The notes beneath the pieces were generated by a model. It searched no databases. It was given only the letters and a program-made list of their open reading frames with translations, and was not told the origin of the DNA. The position numbers were made by a program, and so were the translations under genes. Of a stretch of 64,000 bases of DNA, positions 61,201 to 64,000 are shown piece after piece. The stretch covers positions 8,418,252 to 8,482,251 of the forward strand of contig PTFA01000012.1 of NCBI GenBank assembly GCA_003342895.1, in the 5' to 3' direction. The DNA comes from Casuarius casuarius. Lineage: Eukaryota; Chordata; Aves; Casuariiformes; Casuariidae. How positions within the stretch are numbered: position 1 is the stretch's first letter; each line of letters opens with the position of its first letter.

Positions 61201-62939
61201 ATGGATGAATGTATTGCCACAAATTAAACCAGATAACCAATTACTGGATCAAGTCAGACTCTTCCCTTTACACAAGGAAAAATGCATTGGGAAATATATG
61301 GGAACATTTGGGATGTCAAAGGACTTCTGTTATGATGTATTTTAAAATATTCTTTACTTTTTCTCAATGAAACAACTAGTCACAAGATACCTGTTCCAGA
61401 AAGCATATGTGGGTTATCAGTTTAAAAACATCAGAACTCCTACAAACATAGTATATCCTACCCTCACACTCAGGCAACAGGAAAAGGTAGGATTTGTAGG
61501 CAAAAGCAAAAAAAAAAACAGTATTGACTCTTTAACTTTGGGGAGCCAGTAAAAATTTAGCCAAGGCTGGAAATTCCTGGCCAGTATCAGCACATTTATA
61601 TAACAGCAGATATCAGTAACGGGAAAGTACTAATGACTTTCTTTGTAATGCAAAAATTCATGCTTGTGAAATGCTTCACCTGGTCCAAGACACGGAAGGT
61701 TTTACCCCTGCCTTGGTGCCTTCCCATGAGATAGCACTATATTTCTTTCCAGGCTGATACAGCAATTGCAACACACTCTTCTTTTCCTTCAGAGATCTGT
61801 CTCCTCTACGCATTTATGACAGGATTTAATATCTATTTTTACAAAAACTGCAAGAAATAAGACATTATAAGGCATATAGACATTACATGAGAATGTATCA
61901 TAAACAGATCAAATTGTGTTCTGTTGCTGAGCAACTGCTCTCAGAAATTCAAAAAAGCATGTTATGCCTTGTTCACCACCTTCTCTTTGTTCAGACACCT
62001 TTCTTCTGCATTTTCCATTCTGTTGGAAGTAGTAACAGATTTTTGCAGATCAAGAGGTAAATTGCTGCATTAATGTCTTTATCTCTTAATCAGCTTCTTT
62101 AAAGAGCTTATATCATGGACTTGCTTACAAATTCATGTCACCATCATTACTGAGGCACAGTAAGAAAATATACTGCACCTTGTATACAATAAAGATTACC
62201 TTCGTAATTCACTCCTAAATCCCATATCTCCCTTCTATACATTTCTCTTGCAGTACACATTGTCATTAAAATAACAAATCAACACTTTGCTATCAGCAAG
62301 TAGGTAGCACACTGAAGATCTAAGTAATGCTTGTCTTCAAGTTGCTGGGCTCAGAAAATATGAAGATTCCTGAACCCATTAAAACTTGCTTTTGGTTCTT
62401 AAATATAACTAACTGTAATGTCATAATATAATAAAGTGAAATATCTAGGAGGAGGGGGTTGTGAAAGTATTCTGAATTTTATTGACTTTTGTTTCTATTC
62501 CGTCCCTCTGAATATCTCTAAACTACAGAGCCATTGCTTTGGGTGGCATTACTCCCAAAAGAGACTTCTTCTGAGAAAGACCAATAAATATGTAGTTGGG
62601 ATAGAGAATATAAACTCTCACCGATTTAGGAAAAAACCCTACTATCCAGGTATTTCTGTAGAGATTAAAAATTTTAAATTCAAGATAAATACTGACAACA
62701 TCAGACAATAACATTGGCATACTTGTATTTCATCTTAGTAAATATGACTTACCGTGTAATGCCTGTTGTATATATAATGAGATTCTATTCAGGCTGTCCG
62801 AAGACACTGAAAAATTGTATTTCAGAATTTAACATGCATTACACGCATTACAGCAATACCTTTCTAACTTCTCACGGAACCACTTTGTGTATGAGGTGCG
62901 AGTGCAAAGCAACACAACGTAAAGAAACTGTAGTCAGAG
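58283..62939. other. No gene seen; AT-rich with small GC-richer patches
   Basis: Patches at 59560-59680 and 60895-61080 are GC-richer and give antisense-overlapping frames without family signature. A microexon-like segment with a strong acceptor (TATCCTACCCTCACACTCAG) and a 13-nt body before GTAGGA lies at 61475-61487, but it is too short to support. T-rich and A-rich runs near 60620 and 61508. Confidence 0.45.
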
Positions 62940-63380
62940 CTCATTCACTCAGAAATCCAACACCCACCAGGTAACCAGCTAAAGAGACGGGCCATGCCAG
63001 CATGGCTGGGGAGTACGAAGCAACCTATAGATGCTGTTAGGCTAGCGAGAGCTGTGAGAGTCCGGAGAGACTGGAAGTGTCTGACAAAATGTCTAAAGTT
63101 CAAGACAAGAAAGTTCAAGAAGGGGGATGCAAAGCAGGCAGTTAATAGAGGAGGCTGGAGGAGTGGGGAGTATGTATATGCGAACACGCATGTGAGAGAC
63201 AGTGTTAATAAACTGGAAAACGAGCACTTGGGGGAAAACTTCAGCCTAGGAACGAACGAGGAGCTGGCAATCAAAGGCATGACTTCTAACAGTGGAAACA
63301 GCGTGCCCTTGGAAGGGAGCAGCGAGCGTCCCAGCAGAGAGCTCCAGAGCTGACCCAGGGAGAGCTCTTGAGAGCCGAGA
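62940..63380. other. Purine- and GC-richer patch with a 119-codon plus frame, unknown
   Basis: Composition and CpG content change abruptly here (GAGACGGGCC, GGTCCGG-like AGTCCGGAGAG, GCGAACACGCATG, GAACGAACGAGG, GCAGCGAGCGTCCC). A plus frame (62994-63353) is Lys/Arg/Ser-rich, and a minus frame of 111 codons overlaps it. An AATAAA occurs at 63207. I looked for LTR-like TG...CA ends and a flanking duplication without success. It may be an inserted element or a non-coding exon. Confidence 0.3.
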
Positions 63381-64000
63381 GAATTAAGATGTCTGAGCTT
63401 ATTATTATTATGACAAGTTTCTCCCTTTCATTCACAAAATCCCATTCATAAATGTTATCCAATGAGCTGGAGCGTATTGCTTTTTCAACACAGCAAACTT
63501 CAGTTTTTCAGAAAAATGCTGTAATATCAGAATGTATCAGAAAACACCATTTTACTGTTTATTCTCCAACTTTGCAAGGTTCTTACTATTTTAAGTGGAA
63601 ATTCATTTCTGAAAACCCAGGAGGTGTTTTTTCCCTACACTTCCAAACTGTTTCAAGGGAGTAGAAGCAGGAATTTGGAACTTTCTTCACAACAGAAGGG
63701 TTCCAGCTGGTAGCTCATAGAAATAGGTTCTCAGCCAAAACAGGAAGAATGGTTAGAAGCCAAAGCTTGGAGGAATGTATATTAGTGCAGCATGTATTAC
63801 CCATATGTTTGCATGTGTATCTAAATCCATACAAAGATCCATGCACACACATGCACTCACTCTATATTGATTTAAGGTGTGTATACCCACCGTGACCAGT
63901 TATTCTCCATTTCAAAATGAACTTTAGCATACAGAAGAACAGAATGGGTGAGCAATTCAGAACATTTCCATTACACTCTTACTGCACACTATGATGAGTT
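63381..64000. other. No gene seen
   Basis: Short frames only. Alternating GTGTAT/CACACA-rich sequence near 63805-63860. Nothing else is supported. Confidence 0.5.

Noticed and set aside
62925..63360. Endogenous retroviral LTR
   Set aside because: An AATAAA and a compositional shift are present, but I found no TG...CA ends with a flanking duplication and no paired LTR or internal sequence.
1..64000. Prokaryotic features: operons, CRISPR, insertion sequences, phage
   Set aside because: No coding density, ribosome-binding sites, direct-repeat arrays or transposase genes. The CR1 copies show vertebrate, bird-like DNA.

Overview
This window looks like a piece of a bird chromosome, mostly gene-poor intergenic or intronic DNA. 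The clearest evidence is a CR1 LINE 3' end at about 54010-54288 on the minus strand. It still encodes the CR1 reverse-transcriptase C-terminus (for example VPSDRMRGSGHK and EHWHRLPR) followed by the typical avian CR1 tail. A second, much older CR1 piece lies at about 3261-3380. Interspersed repeats are otherwise scarce, the DNA is AT-rich, and no mammalian Alu or L1 is visible, which fits birds. I cannot name the species or locus.

I recognise no complete protein gene, tRNA, rRNA, snoRNA or named miRNA. There is no bacterial gene organisation, CRISPR array or insertion sequence. The open frames longer than 100 codons (such as 25615-26157, 27815-28324 and 7547-7939) show no family signature, often overlap on both strands and are best read as chance. 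A few short segments look more like exons because an open frame is bounded by reasonable splice signals. On the plus strand these are 8476-8541, 23216-23250, 24943-25035, 32383-32502 and 47711-47896; on the minus strand they are 17566-17631 and 12155-12196. The 8476 and 32383 candidates are phase-compatible. All are low-confidence calls without homology.

Layout: 0-8 kb holds a homopurine tract, a CpG-richer patch, an old CR1 and two GC-richer patches. 8-24 kb is mostly featureless AT-rich DNA with a pentanucleotide microsatellite, an imperfect tandem duplication (20.6-21.1 kb) and a (GT)13 tract. 24.4-28.3 kb is the most structured part: a long inverted repeat (24416-24551), a strong 3' splice site with a G-rich exon-like segment, degraded copies of an old repeat, a T tract with an adjacent antisense AATAAA, and a 160-bp CpG-dense patch. 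28-54 kb is largely featureless apart from small tandem duplications, a regulatory-looking cluster near 38.7-38.9 kb and the 47.7 kb exon candidate. 54-64 kb holds the young CR1, simple repeats, a conserved-looking AT-rich block (57.7-58.1 kb) and a purine- and GC-richer patch near 63 kb.

The most interesting signals are the 24.4 kb hairpin, whose arm differences fall mostly as G:U pairs on the plus strand; the POU/NF-Y-like cluster at 38.7 kb; and the exon candidates at 47.7 kb and 17.6 kb. I see no evidence for a new multi-gene system.
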